Part shown: piece after piece, positions 8,065 through 16,178 of the stretch | Layout: each line of letters opens with the position of its first letter | Position numbering within the stretch: position 1 is the first letter of the stretch | Source: Gimesia chilikensis | Lineage (GTDB): Bacteria; Planctomycetota; Planctomycetia; Planctomycetales; Planctomycetaceae | Direction: 5' to 3' | Assembly (NCBI RefSeq): GCF_007744075.1 | Contig: NZ_CP036266.1 | Span: 3,829,748-3,893,747 of the forward strand | Length of the DNA: 64,000 nt | Made by a program: the position numbers and the translations under genes | The notes under the pieces: generated by a model | Told to the model about the DNA's origin: nothing | Databases searched by the model: none | Seen by the model: the letters and a program-made list of their open reading frames with translations, nothing else

Positions 8065-9027
8065 TTATTTACTTTCATTTTCAGCAGATTTTCTGCGCGG
8101 TGCGTCAAAGTAACGATAACCGGTATTGGGGCTGGTTTTATCGAACGCAAACGCATCACGGTTATCCAGAAAATGTTTGACATAGGAAATCGGAATCGCA
8201 AAGCCCAGACCTTCTCCCAGGATCAGCTTCATATTGGTGACGCCGATCACTTCGCCGCGAGAGTTAAACAAAGGCCCACCGCTGTTTCCCGGATTGATTT
8301 GCGTTGTCGTCTGAATATAGACGATCCCCTGCATGTTCCGGTTACGCGTACTGATAATGCCGCGCGAGACGGAGCGTTCCAGTCCCAGCGGGTTTCCAAT
8401 TGCAAATACCTCTTCTCCTTCACGCTGGGAATCATCCTCAGCCAGGTACACCTGCCGGAATGGAAAGTCTTTTTGAAGAGGAATTCTCAGCAATGCCAGA
8501 TCGAAAAATGGATTCAGAGCAATGATTTCGACATCCTTGATCTGTCGTCTCTGGAATTCACCACTTTTCGTCCGATGGAAAATGGTGACGGCGATTCGCG
8601 TCTCTTTTTCAACCACGTGATAATTGGTGACACAGTAGCCGCGGTCATTGATAATGAAACCGGAGCCGAGTCCACTGGGTGTCTGCACCAGCGTGACCGC
8701 CTCGCCGTAGATGCGAGCCAGTTCTTTGATGCTTTTCGCGGGCAATTCCGCGACGGAATAAAATTTGTCTTTACTCTGGGAAACACTGGTTTTATTGGAA
8801 GACATTGATTCCGACTTGGTGCGGGAGCGGATTTGATCGCTGGGAATCCGCAGCACTTCAATGCCGATGTCTACCAGCAGATAATCTGAGCCCTGCTTAA
8901 GTACATCCCCCTGCACTTTGTGACCGTTGACCAGTTCGATAACATCCGCCTGCGCCGGAATGGAAAGACAGAGAATCGTAATCAGCAGGCAGGTAATTCT
9001 TTTCGGGCAGCACCAGTTGTCAATCAT
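8065..9027 (-). CDS. Secreted trypsin-like (HtrA/DegP-type) serine protease lacking a PDZ domain
   Basis: A 320-residue exported protease. After a signal peptide ending PAQA comes a small beta-rich domain (about 29-70, DVIELVNGHKVQGDV...LRIPSDQI), then the chymotrypsin-fold domain with the catalytic triad His137 (TNYHVV), Asp176 (FFDLALLRI) and Ser249 (NPGNSGGPL). The order and motifs are those of the HtrA/Deg family, which degrades or refolds damaged envelope proteins. The protein ends soon after the protease domain (GLGFAIPISYVKHFL), with no room for a PDZ domain, so substrate recognition must differ from DegP. ATG at 9027 has a GAGAGGAA ribosome binding site. It lies 74 bases downstream of the cytochrome gene, so co-transcription is possible. 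Confidence 0.88.
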   Translation of the reverse strand: MIDNWCCPKRITCLLITILCLSIPAQADVIELVNGHKVQGDVLKQGSDYLLVDIGIEVLRIPSDQIRSRTKSESMSSNKTSVSQSKDKFYSVAELPAKSIKELARIYGEAVTLVQTPSGLGSGFIINDRGYCVTNYHVVEKETRIAVTIFHRTKSGEFQRRQIKDVEIIALNPFFDLALLRIPLQKDFPFRQVYLAEDDSQREGEEVFAIGNPLGLERSVSRGIISTRNRNMQGIVYIQTTTQINPGNSGGPLFNSRGEVIGVTNMKLILGEGLGFAIPISYVKHFLDNRDAFAFDKTSPNTGYRYFDAPRRKSAENESK

Positions 9028-9101
9028 TCCGTCGATTTCCTCTCTTCTTAGCGGCTGTCAGACCAGAAACGCGGCGAGTCGTTTCGCCTTGAGGGATGTT
9101 T

Positions 9102-10211
9102 TTACTCTTTGTATTCGCTATGGCATTCCGTGCAGGATTTGTAGACCCGGGACATTCCCTGATCAAACTCCTGGAAATTGTCGTTCTTGGCAGCTTCCAC
9201 CATTTTCAGGCAGGCTTCCTGCATCGGATTGGCATGCCCCAGGAAGCCTTTGTCATCGACATAGCCGTAACCTTCCAGTGTGATGATCTTGGAAATCGCT
9301 GCAAGCAGGTGTGCTTCTTCGATGACCTTCTCTTTTTCTGCTTTGAGGGCATCTGCACTTCCGACATTCGATTTGAGCCATTTGTAGGCGATATCAGCGC
9401 GTTTCATCAGATCGCCCATTGAGGCGACTTCGGCGATGGGTTTCTTATCGTCAGCTTCAGGCAGTCCCGCAGGGGCACTGCCGTTTAGAATCACGATAAT
9501 CTGTTCGTAGGGAACTTGCATGGCGCGATAGGACTTGGCACCACGCATCAGCGGCTCTGCTGTGAAAGCGGCTGCCAGCTCCCGCAGATACTTGGCATTC
9601 TTTTTCCAGCCGACATCTTCTGAATGCTGATTCGCAACTTCAGCCAGTGCCGCCAGGGTTGCAGTAAATGTGGGTATCTCAAGATAGCTCGTATTATAGG
9701 TGCCGACCGACTGCATATTCTTGGTCAGACGATTACGAATGTCTTTGACCTGCGATTCCAGAATTGGCATGGGGATAATTGTTTTCCAGTCCGCGCCTGA
9801 ACCGCCGCCGGCACTCGCCTGTGCAGTCTCCGTTTTCATTTCTCCCGCGGGAGCAGGAGTGGTATTGGCTGCGACATTGTTTCCAGGTAGAGCAACGGGC
9901 TGAACTGACTGATTATCGCCCGCGACAGCCAGCGGATTGTCAAACCAGACATCATAGGGGATCCCGTCGATCATTTTCTGCCCGTCATTCGCCGGGGCAG
10001 GTGTCGGTTTTGTTTCAGTTGGCGTTGATTGTGCTACCTGTGGAGTCGCTGCAGCCGGAGCGGGCGTCTGGGCCTGTTGTTGAGCTGGCGCGGGGGCAGG
10101 AGCATCATTTCCACCACATCCAGTGAACAGGAACAGTGTGAGTAACGTACCTGTGGCCAGTGAGAAGTTGCGAATTGGTTTTCGATACCTGTGCCGAGAT
10201 GGCTTGTTCAT
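9102..10211 (-). CDS. Cytochrome c lipoprotein with C-terminal haem motif (c'/c556-like)
   Basis: A 369-residue lipoprotein. The signal peptide ends in the lipobox LFTGC with the lipidated cysteine at 32, then comes a long Ala/Pro/Gln/Thr-rich linker (about 35-120), then a helical domain, and finally C360-T-E-C363-H364 six residues from the end. A single CxxCH near the C-terminus is the arrangement of class II cytochromes (c', c556), four-helix bundles in which haem is attached near the end of the last helix. An electron-transfer or gas-binding role in the envelope is inferred. The ATG at 10211 has a GAGGGAG ribosome binding site; a TTG at 10226 in frame was rejected. The HtrA-type protease gene follows 74 bases downstream. 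Confidence 0.78.
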   Translation of the reverse strand: MNKPSRHRYRKPIRNFSLATGTLLTLFLFTGCGGNDAPAPAPAQQQAQTPAPAAATPQVAQSTPTETKPTPAPANDGQKMIDGIPYDVWFDNPLAVAGDNQSVQPVALPGNNVAANTTPAPAGEMKTETAQASAGGGSGADWKTIIPMPILESQVKDIRNRLTKNMQSVGTYNTSYLEIPTFTATLAALAEVANQHSEDVGWKKNAKYLRELAAAFTAEPLMRGAKSYRAMQVPYEQIIVILNGSAPAGLPEADDKKPIAEVASMGDLMKRADIAYKWLKSNVGSADALKAEKEKVIEEAHLLAAISKIITLEGYGYVDDKGFLGHANPMQEACLKMVEAAKNDNFQEFDQGMSRVYKSCTECHSEYKE

Positions 10212-10236
10212 GGATGACTCCCTCAAGTCCTTGAAA

Positions 10237-10311
10237 TAAAACCAATTAGATTATGTGTGATCTTCGCGGGAGATGCAACTCCAGCTTGCCCAGTTTATGA
10301 AATTGGTTTTA
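10237..10311. repeat. 11-base inverted repeat flanking the cytochrome promoter region
   Basis: Arms TAAAACCAATT (10237-10247) and AATTGGTTTTA (10301-10311) are perfect reverse complements separated by 53 bases. The arms lie either side of the predicted promoter of the cytochrome gene, so paired operator sites are possible; a hairpin with so long a loop is less likely. Confidence 0.5.
10250..10278 (-). promoter_or_regulatory. Candidate promoter of the cytochrome c gene
   Basis: On the minus strand TTGCAT (10273-10278), 17 bases, CATAAT (10250-10255). The -10 matches five of six; the -35 only three. It lies 39 bases before the ATG at 10211 and between the arms of an inverted repeat. Confidence 0.38.
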
Positions 10312-10713
10312 CAGGTCTGGATGGACCCTCTGGTGCCTCACCCTCAGCAAATCATGGAAACCATGTGTCTAATGAACCAGGCCATGCTTCCAGACCGGGG
10401 ATTACCTGACTGTAAGCATCCCCAGCTGTAAAAATATTCCGATCAGGATAAGCGGGTGCGTTTGGTTGTTTGCGTAAAAATATGGCGGACGGCCCTTGTC
10501 AACTCAAACTCCACTTATTATTTCTGACCATTATCAGGTGCGTAACTGGTACCGGTTTTTCACACACACAGTTGAAAAAGTCGAGACTTCCCACTTGCGG
10601 AAGTTATACTTGAGTGGTGGACAACCGAGAAAAAATTCGTTTCCTGACTATTCAATAGCCTGTTATTGACTTCTGGAGAATTAACACAGGCGCGTTGTTG
10701 GGGACACACAACA
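10312..10713. other. Long non-coding stretch between divergent genes
   Basis: About 400 bases with no convincing coding sequence, located between the cytochrome promoter region and the palindrome before the Cys-rich secreted protein. No repeat array, tRNA or strong terminator was seen. It may hold promoters for the plus-strand gene; TTGACT occurs at about 10665 but no good -10 follows at the right distance. Confidence 0.4.
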
Positions 10714-10727
10714 TTGATTTTTATCAA
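10714..10727. promoter_or_regulatory. Perfect FNR/CRP-family binding palindrome
   Basis: TTGATTTTTATCAA is an exact match to the TTGAT-N4-ATCAA consensus of FNR/Anr/FixK-type regulators. Its centre is 57 bases before the ATG at 10778. A chance perfect match to ten fixed positions is expected about 0.06 times in 64 kb. The site is seen in the sequence; its use by a regulator is inferred. The neighbouring divergent gene encodes a c-type cytochrome, which fits an oxygen- or nitric oxide-responsive regulator. Confidence 0.55.
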
Positions 10728-10777
10728 TCAGCTGCCATCATGGAGTTCACCCTGGTAGCAAAAGGAGTAAATGAGAG

Positions 10778-11251
10778 ATGAACAAGATTGTTTGTTACAC
10801 GTTGGGCATGATTGCCCTCACCCTTACAACAGCTCAGGCTCAGGGCCCTTCCCTCAATTTCGGTCAGGGATTCCTGCTGAGTCAGACAACAGCTCCGCCT
10901 CCGGCACCTCCTGCTGTTCTGCCTGAACCAATGCCCGAGTTGACCCCTCAACCTTACGAACACCACGTTGCTTCCCCTGCGATTCCCATGTTTGACTGTG
11001 TCAAATACAGAAAAACCAGGAACATCGCTCCCTGCTCAAATCCGAAGATTGTCACCATTGTCGATCCCTGTGCTCCCAAGAAAAGCTGTTGTGAGCCAGG
11101 CTGTGTTGCTGTCGAAATCTGTGCTCCCGAATGTGCCTGCGAGTGCGTTCGTTGCAGCAAAGATGGTCGCCGCAAAGTATTTGACTACGGGAAATATAAA
11201 GTGGTCGTTGAATCTCATCGTGGTAAAGTTGTTGTGACTTACCGCGACTAA
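10778..11251 (+). CDS. Small secreted Cys-rich protein of unknown function
   Basis: A 157-residue product with a signal peptide (MNKIVCYTLGMIALTLTTAQA), a Pro-rich segment (about 38-60, PPPAPPAVLPEPMPE), and a Cys-rich region carrying eleven cysteines in roughly sixty residues (FDC, APC, DPC, SCC, PGC, EIC, PEC, AC, EC, RC), ending in a basic hydrophobic tail GKYKVVVESHRGKVVVTYRD. No known domain is recognised. The cysteines could bind metal or form disulfides in the envelope. ATG at 10778 follows AAAGGAG at 10759-10766. A perfect FNR-type palindrome lies upstream and a strong intrinsic terminator lies downstream, so it is probably monocistronic and regulated. Confidence 0.7.
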   Translation: MNKIVCYTLGMIALTLTTAQAQGPSLNFGQGFLLSQTTAPPPAPPAVLPEPMPELTPQPYEHHVASPAIPMFDCVKYRKTRNIAPCSNPKIVTIVDPCAPKKSCCEPGCVAVEICAPECACECVRCSKDGRRKVFDYGKYKVVVESHRGKVVVTYRD

Positions 11252-11282
11252 ATAGAGCTGAAACAGCTTCATCACAATTTCG

Positions 11283-11319
11283 AACAGCCAGAAACGTTTT
11301 TGTTTCTGGCTGTTTTTTT
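11283..11319 (+). terminator. Rho-independent terminator of the Cys-rich secreted protein gene
   Basis: A perfect 13-base stem (AACAGCCAGAAAC at 11283-11295 with its complement at 11302-11314), 6-base loop and a T run to 11319. It stands 31 bases after the stop codon. Confidence 0.9.
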
Positions 11320-11375
11320 CGCACTTACGATCTTAGATGCCTGTCAGCGCGAACTCCATATATTCAGCAGCAGGA

Positions 11376-13343
11376 TCAGGCGAGTTTCGACAGCAGGTTC
11401 GTCAGGAAGATAATCGCAGCTACACCACACCAGGCCAGAATGAACCCTCCCAGATCCTGAAACGTAGGTTTGGGGATTTCGATGTCTTTCGAATTCGGGA
11501 ACATCTTTTGTCCCATCGGCTCTGGTTCCGACGGCAGCGTACAGGGCGCATCGATTTGCTCATCCAGTTTCACGGGGGTATGCATCAGCTTGTAGAAATG
11601 ATCCAGTTTTTCCTGTGGCTGGCGTGGCGTAATGAAACTGACAAGCACTCCGCTGAGGATCGCCATACTCATGAAGAAGAACATCTGCCAGACATCCCGC
11701 ATTTCAGTGGGAGATTTAAACATATCCTCAGGCAGAATACCGGAGTTATAGAGTACGTCTGCATGGAAAGCGACGCCGATCCAGACCAGGATGCCGGTCA
11801 AAGTCGAAACCCAGACGGAAATCACATTCCAACGCCGCCAGACAATGCCGATCCAGAGGCTGATTCCAATACAGGCCGGCGTTTTGACGATGATTTTCAG
11901 CGCATGAATGATGTCGGTAAATGTGGTCTGGAGAATCAGGGCGAGAATCACGATCACCAGGCCGGCAATTCGACCAACCCAGAGATAATGCCGCTGCGAC
12001 TTATTCTTCACCATACATTTGCGATAAATGTTCTCAGTAAACAGGCCACTGGAAATAATCATCTGGGCGTCACTGGTACTCATCACCGCCGCCAACAGCG
12101 ATGCCAGCAGCAGCCCGATTAATCCCGGTGCGATTCGCGGCAGGATATCGTGGGCAGCCATTCCGAAAAGTTTATCAGCGAAATCACGGTCTGCACTATC
12201 GACTTTTTCTTTTTCCTCAGGAGAAAGTGCGTTGTATTCGGGGCTGGCACGCATCACGAGTGACTGGTAGACCGCCTGATCTGCCGGATCGGGTGAGTCT
12301 TTCAAAGGACTGCTGTCACCCATGTACCAGACGATGCAGGCCAGTCCGGTGAACGTCCAGGCGACCGTGCAGAATCGTTTTAGGAAGTTCCCTACCGTGA
12401 AACCGAAACGGCCTTCATATTCCGTCTTCCCTGCACCACAGACGCCCATAATATGGGGCTGGATTACGATCCCGGCCAGTGCGGTGACGGACAGCATAAA
12501 TACGTAAAAGGGAGTGATCGGTTCGCCCATCGTGGCAGCCAGTTCCGGGCTGACGGTCAAATCCAGCATCCCTTTTTTAAGGTCGGCATTCTGGTTCAGT
12601 TCGCCGAATCCGCCTATTTCATAGAACACAAACGGGAGCAGGAGAAACGAAAAGATGATCGTTAGAATCCCCTGGATAAAGTCTGTGATAATCGCTGCCC
12701 CCAGACCACCGGCCATGCCATAGATCACGAACATGACTGTGACTGCCAGAATCGCGTACTCATAGCCCTGCAGACGCCGTTCGGTAATCTGAAACGACTT
12801 GGTTTCCGTGTTCCATTCCGCTGCCGGTACCATGAAGTTCGCTTCGACGGCGATGCGGTCCAATTCATTTCCCGTCAGGGCATCCACCATTTTTCCGGTA
12901 CCGAACAGTCCCCCGGCAATAAAGGTGATCGAGATGGCGATACCGTAAAAGGAATACAGCACCGCGGTGGGGCCATTAAAGCGGGTTTCGAAGAAGTCGG
13001 CGGTCGTCAGGGCCCGCATGCGGCGCATAATCGGAGCGACGATCCAGTAGAAAGGCGTTGCCCAGAGCCAGAGAAACTGCCACCAGATCCCCGCGAGTCC
13101 AGCCCGCCAGGTTCCCGCGACCACGCTGATGGCCTGCTCACTGCTGGTTCCCGAACCGAAGGCGAAGAACATCATGAAGACTTTGCCGAACCGGCGGCCC
13201 CCCATGAAGAAGTCGGTCATATCTTTTACTTTTTTCACCGACCACAGACCAATGGCGAGAATGACGACGAAATACAGACCCAGTACAATCCAGTCTGCAG
13301 TATGGAGCCCGAGCCAGGTATTCGATTCGGCGGCGATTAACAT
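11376..13343 (-). CDS. Sodium:solute symporter (SSS family)
   Basis: A 655-residue inner-membrane transporter with about 13-14 hydrophobic helices. The N-terminus (DWIVLGLYFVVILAIGLWS followed by TDFFMGGRRFG and FGSGTSSEQAISVVAGTW) is the typical first-helix and sodium-site region of the SSS family (sodium-coupled uptake of sugars, amino acids or vitamins). A further hallmark is GLGAAIITDFIQGI in the middle. Two helices are separated by a charged loop near residues 360-410 (DSSPLKDSPDPADQ), and the C-terminus is a soluble tail. The substrate is not predictable. ATG at 13343 has a GAGGACAGG ribosome binding site. It is convergent with the Cys-rich gene and divergent from murD. Confidence 0.88.
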   Translation of the reverse strand: MLIAAESNTWLGLHTADWIVLGLYFVVILAIGLWSVKKVKDMTDFFMGGRRFGKVFMMFFAFGSGTSSEQAISVVAGTWRAGLAGIWWQFLWLWATPFYWIVAPIMRRMRALTTADFFETRFNGPTAVLYSFYGIAISITFIAGGLFGTGKMVDALTGNELDRIAVEANFMVPAAEWNTETKSFQITERRLQGYEYAILAVTVMFVIYGMAGGLGAAIITDFIQGILTIIFSFLLLPFVFYEIGGFGELNQNADLKKGMLDLTVSPELAATMGEPITPFYVFMLSVTALAGIVIQPHIMGVCGAGKTEYEGRFGFTVGNFLKRFCTVAWTFTGLACIVWYMGDSSPLKDSPDPADQAVYQSLVMRASPEYNALSPEEKEKVDSADRDFADKLFGMAAHDILPRIAPGLIGLLLASLLAAVMSTSDAQMIISSGLFTENIYRKCMVKNKSQRHYLWVGRIAGLVIVILALILQTTFTDIIHALKIIVKTPACIGISLWIGIVWRRWNVISVWVSTLTGILVWIGVAFHADVLYNSGILPEDMFKSPTEMRDVWQMFFFMSMAILSGVLVSFITPRQPQEKLDHFYKLMHTPVKLDEQIDAPCTLPSEPEPMGQKMFPNSKDIEIPKPTFQDLGGFILAWCGVAAIIFLTNLLSKLA

Positions 13344-13512
13344 AGGCCTGTCCTCTTAATCAGGAGCCTTTGGTAAATTTTGTTTCGAAATCAGCCTACC
13401 GCGGATTTATGAAATATGCAAACCTACTGATACAAGGTCACTTTGAATATCCAGCGAATGCCGGCACGACAGACCCTCGCCTGCCAGCAACTCAACAGAT
13501 GAAACCGCGCAC

Positions 13513-14934
13513 ATGTCCCTGATTCCCTTTCACATTCAAAACCAGAACCTGCAGGACCGACGGGTTACCGTTCTGGGGTTGGGCCGGTTCGGGGGAGGCA
13601 TCGCTGTCACTCGCTTTCTGGCAGATCAGGGAGCACAGATCACCGTCCTGGATAACTTGAGCGCGAGTGAGCTGGAACAGTCACACCAGCAGTTAGCGGA
13701 CATCCAAGGGATTCGTTATTTCCTCGGGGAGAAAACCCAGGAATTACCAGCCACAGACCTGCTGGTACTGAATCCCGCGATTCCCCCGCAGCATCCCCTG
13801 CTCGCTCAGGCGGAGCGGGAACAGATTCCCGTGACCAGCGAAATCGAACTGTTCTGGCAGTTGAACCCTGCACCCATAGTCGGGGTCACAGGCAGCAATG
13901 GAAAATCAACCACGACCGCGATGATTCATTCCGTCTTTTCCGAGTCAGGCAGTACTTGCTGGTTGGGGGGCAATATTGGTGTCAGCCTGTTGCCGCAGGT
14001 TGAACAGATTCAACCCACAGACTGGGTCATCCTGGAATTGAGCAGCTTCCAGTTACATGGTCTGGATCGTTTACAGCTGAGTCCCCAACTGGCAGTGGTG
14101 ACCAACTTCAGTGCGAATCATCTCGACTGGCATCAGTCCCTCGAGCATTATCGGCACGCGAAGCAGACAATCTCACGCTGGCAGACCGCGGATGAAACAA
14201 CCATCATCAACGGCGATGATCCTGATTTGAGAAACTGGGACTACCCGGGAAACGTACTGAGGTTTGGCAGCGATGCAGCGCTGAACACGGATGTACTGGT
14301 TCAGGAGCAGGGTTTTCATGTTGACCAGTTCGAGGGGATTTTTCAGCCCCAACTTTCTGTACCAGGTTCGCATAATCGTTTGAATGCTGCCGCTGCCATT
14401 ACAGCAGGACTTTGTATTGACCTGGAACCAGCAACAATCCAACGGGGACTGGAACGTTTTCAGGGCCTGCCACATCGCCTGCAGTTTATCGGGGAACATG
14501 CCGGTCGGCGGTTCTATAATGACTCACTGGCGACCACACCTGAGTCGGCCATCTGCGCACTGGGAGCGTTTGAGTCGGGAAAGATCATTGCCCTGGCGGG
14601 GGGCTACGATAAACAGGTCGACCTGACCCCGTTTTCCCGGGAACTGCTCTCGCGTACGAAAGCAACCGCCCTGATGGGAGATACCGGAGTCAAACTTGCA
14701 GGGCTCATGTCGAGTCTGCGGGTTGAGGCACAGTCGTTCGCGACGTCAGTGATTTCAGAACCGCAGGATTCATTTGAGAACGCATTTGACTGGGCCTGGC
14801 AGCAGTCTGCTCCCGGCGACGTGATTCTGCTCTCGCCGGGCTGCGCCAGTTATGGCTGGTTTGCCAACTTCCAGGAACGCGGGGCGCGCTTTGAAACGTT
14901 ATTTCAGAATCTTGCAAACGCCGCTAATACTTAA
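13513..14934 (+). CDS. murD: UDP-N-acetylmuramoylalanine--D-glutamate ligase
   Basis: Adds D-glutamate to UDP-MurNAc-L-Ala in cytoplasmic peptidoglycan precursor synthesis. The 473-residue protein shows an N-terminal Rossmann-like UDP-binding domain (VTVLGLGRFGGG), the ATP-binding P-loop GVTGSNGKSTTT with Lys131, the central-domain strand WVILELSSFQLHG, the segment SHNRLNAAAAITAG and the C-terminal motif YNDSLATTPESA...ALAGGYDK. All are MurD landmarks. ATG at 13513 is used. It stands apart from the mra/dcw cell-wall genes usual elsewhere; no neighbour is a mur gene. Its stop overlaps the convergent epmB stop by four bases. The gene supports peptidoglycan synthesis in this organism. Confidence 0.92.
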   Translation: MSLIPFHIQNQNLQDRRVTVLGLGRFGGGIAVTRFLADQGAQITVLDNLSASELEQSHQQLADIQGIRYFLGEKTQELPATDLLVLNPAIPPQHPLLAQAEREQIPVTSEIELFWQLNPAPIVGVTGSNGKSTTTAMIHSVFSESGSTCWLGGNIGVSLLPQVEQIQPTDWVILELSSFQLHGLDRLQLSPQLAVVTNFSANHLDWHQSLEHYRHAKQTISRWQTADETTIINGDDPDLRNWDYPGNVLRFGSDAALNTDVLVQEQGFHVDQFEGIFQPQLSVPGSHNRLNAAAAITAGLCIDLEPATIQRGLERFQGLPHRLQFIGEHAGRRFYNDSLATTPESAICALGAFESGKIIALAGGYDKQVDLTPFSRELLSRTKATALMGDTGVKLAGLMSSLRVEAQSFATSVISEPQDSFENAFDWAWQQSAPGDVILLSPGCASYGWFANFQERGARFETLFQNLANAANT

Positions 14935-15938
14935 TCTGTCAGCGGAGTTTTGTGCGGCTCTCCACTGATCTCCCGCACATACTGCGGGACCGCGTAGCCT
15001 GGCAGACGGGTACGCAGTTCGCGAATCAGCGTCCTGCCCTGTTCTTCCGGGACTTCAAAGTGGGCCACACCGCTGACGCGATCCAGTTGATGTAAGTAAT
15101 AAGGCATCACTCCCAGATTGATCAGCTTTTCGCACAAGGCTTCCAGAGTATCCACATCATCGTTGATCCCTTTGAGCAGCACCGCCTGATTCAGAGCTGG
15201 GATACCAGATTGCATCAGTTGCTGAATCGCCTGTTCAACGTCACCTGAAATCTCCCGGGGATGATTGGCATGGATCACCATCCACACAGTGGTCCCGGCA
15301 GATTTGACCTGTTCCAAGATCTCGATCAGCCCCGGATGGATACGATCCGGCAACACAACAGGGAGACGGCTATGAATTCGCAATCGTTTGACGTGCGGTA
15401 GCGCGGCAATCCGTTCACAAAACACGCGCAAGCGGGCGTCGGTCAACATCAGCGGATCACCGCCACTGAGAATGACCTCATGCAGGGATTTGTCCTGCTC
15501 CAGGGCCTGCCAGACCGACTCCCATTCCGCGAGGGTCCGTGGCTCCTCTCCATAAGGGTAGTGTCTGCGGAAACAATAACGACAGTGTATCGCACAGGCC
15601 CCACTGGCGATGAGCAATGCCCGACCCTGATATTTCTGCAGTAGACCGGGAGTCGACCTGACCTGTAAATCGCCGACCGCGTCGAGACGGAAGCCAGGGA
15701 CCTGTTCCTGTTCGTTCAGATGCGGGAGCACCTGTCGCAACAAGGGATCCTGGAGATTTCCCGGTTCCATCCGTGCCAGAAAACTGGGGGGAACCATCAA
15801 TGGGAACAAAAGGGCACTTTTTTCCGCAGCAGGTAACAGCGCCTCTGGCAGATCCAGACGCGCCAGTAATTCACGTGGATCGCGAATGGACTGCGCCAGT
15901 GATTGCTGCCAGGTGGTTTCCGGGAGTGTAGAAGACAT
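14931..15938 (-). CDS. epmB: EF-P beta-lysylation protein (lysine 2,3-aminomutase family radical SAM enzyme)
   Basis: A 335-residue radical SAM enzyme (E. coli EpmB is 342). The [4Fe-4S] cluster motif is C115-AIH-C119-RY-C122 followed by FRRHYPYGE; the downstream GGDPLML is also typical, as are the PLP-domain features. EpmB converts alpha-lysine to (R)-beta-lysine, which EpmA attaches to elongation factor P. The call over a plain lysine 2,3-aminomutase is supported by length (catabolic LAM is over 400 residues) and by the efp gene divergently transcribed 240 bases away. epmA was not seen in the window. ATG at 15938 has a weak ribosome binding site. The stop overlaps that of murD by four bases, end to end. 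Confidence 0.9.
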   Translation of the reverse strand: MSSTLPETTWQQSLAQSIRDPRELLARLDLPEALLPAAEKSALLFPLMVPPSFLARMEPGNLQDPLLRQVLPHLNEQEQVPGFRLDAVGDLQVRSTPGLLQKYQGRALLIASGACAIHCRYCFRRHYPYGEEPRTLAEWESVWQALEQDKSLHEVILSGGDPLMLTDARLRVFCERIAALPHVKRLRIHSRLPVVLPDRIHPGLIEILEQVKSAGTTVWMVIHANHPREISGDVEQAIQQLMQSGIPALNQAVLLKGINDDVDTLEALCEKLINLGVMPYYLHQLDRVSGVAHFEVPEEQGRTLIRELRTRLPGYAVPQYVREISGEPHKTPLTD

Positions 15939-16084
15939 TAACGCCAGTATTTCCAGTGGTTTAAACGAAAATCCATGCCCTGCCTACCGAAGTAATGGTA
16001 CGGGATCATTCCCGTTCGCTAACGAGGGGCTGTAGAGGGATGCCAGGGGGACAAGAATTGCCTTACAATTCGCCTGCTCTCCGT

Positions 16085-16112
16085 TTGCAACGGCTGAAAG
16101 ATATGTTATTCT
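16085..16112 (+). promoter_or_regulatory. Candidate promoter of efp
   Basis: TTGCAA (16085-16090), a 16-base spacer and TATTCT (16107-16112), four of six matches in each box. The efp ATG lies about 60 bases beyond the inferred transcription start. Confidence 0.4.
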
Positions 16113-16178
16113 CTCGCCCTTGGAAATAAAACTCAAACGTATTTTTTACCACTCCATCATTGTCAGAGAAATCAAGTA

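Noticed and set aside
8053-8808. Plus-strand open frame of 251 codons
   Set aside because: Lies on the opposite strand of the serine protease gene, whose catalytic triad is intact; the frame shows no domain.
10497-10522. TTGTCA followed by TATTAT
   Set aside because: The spacer is only 14 bases, outside the range of sigma-70 promoters.
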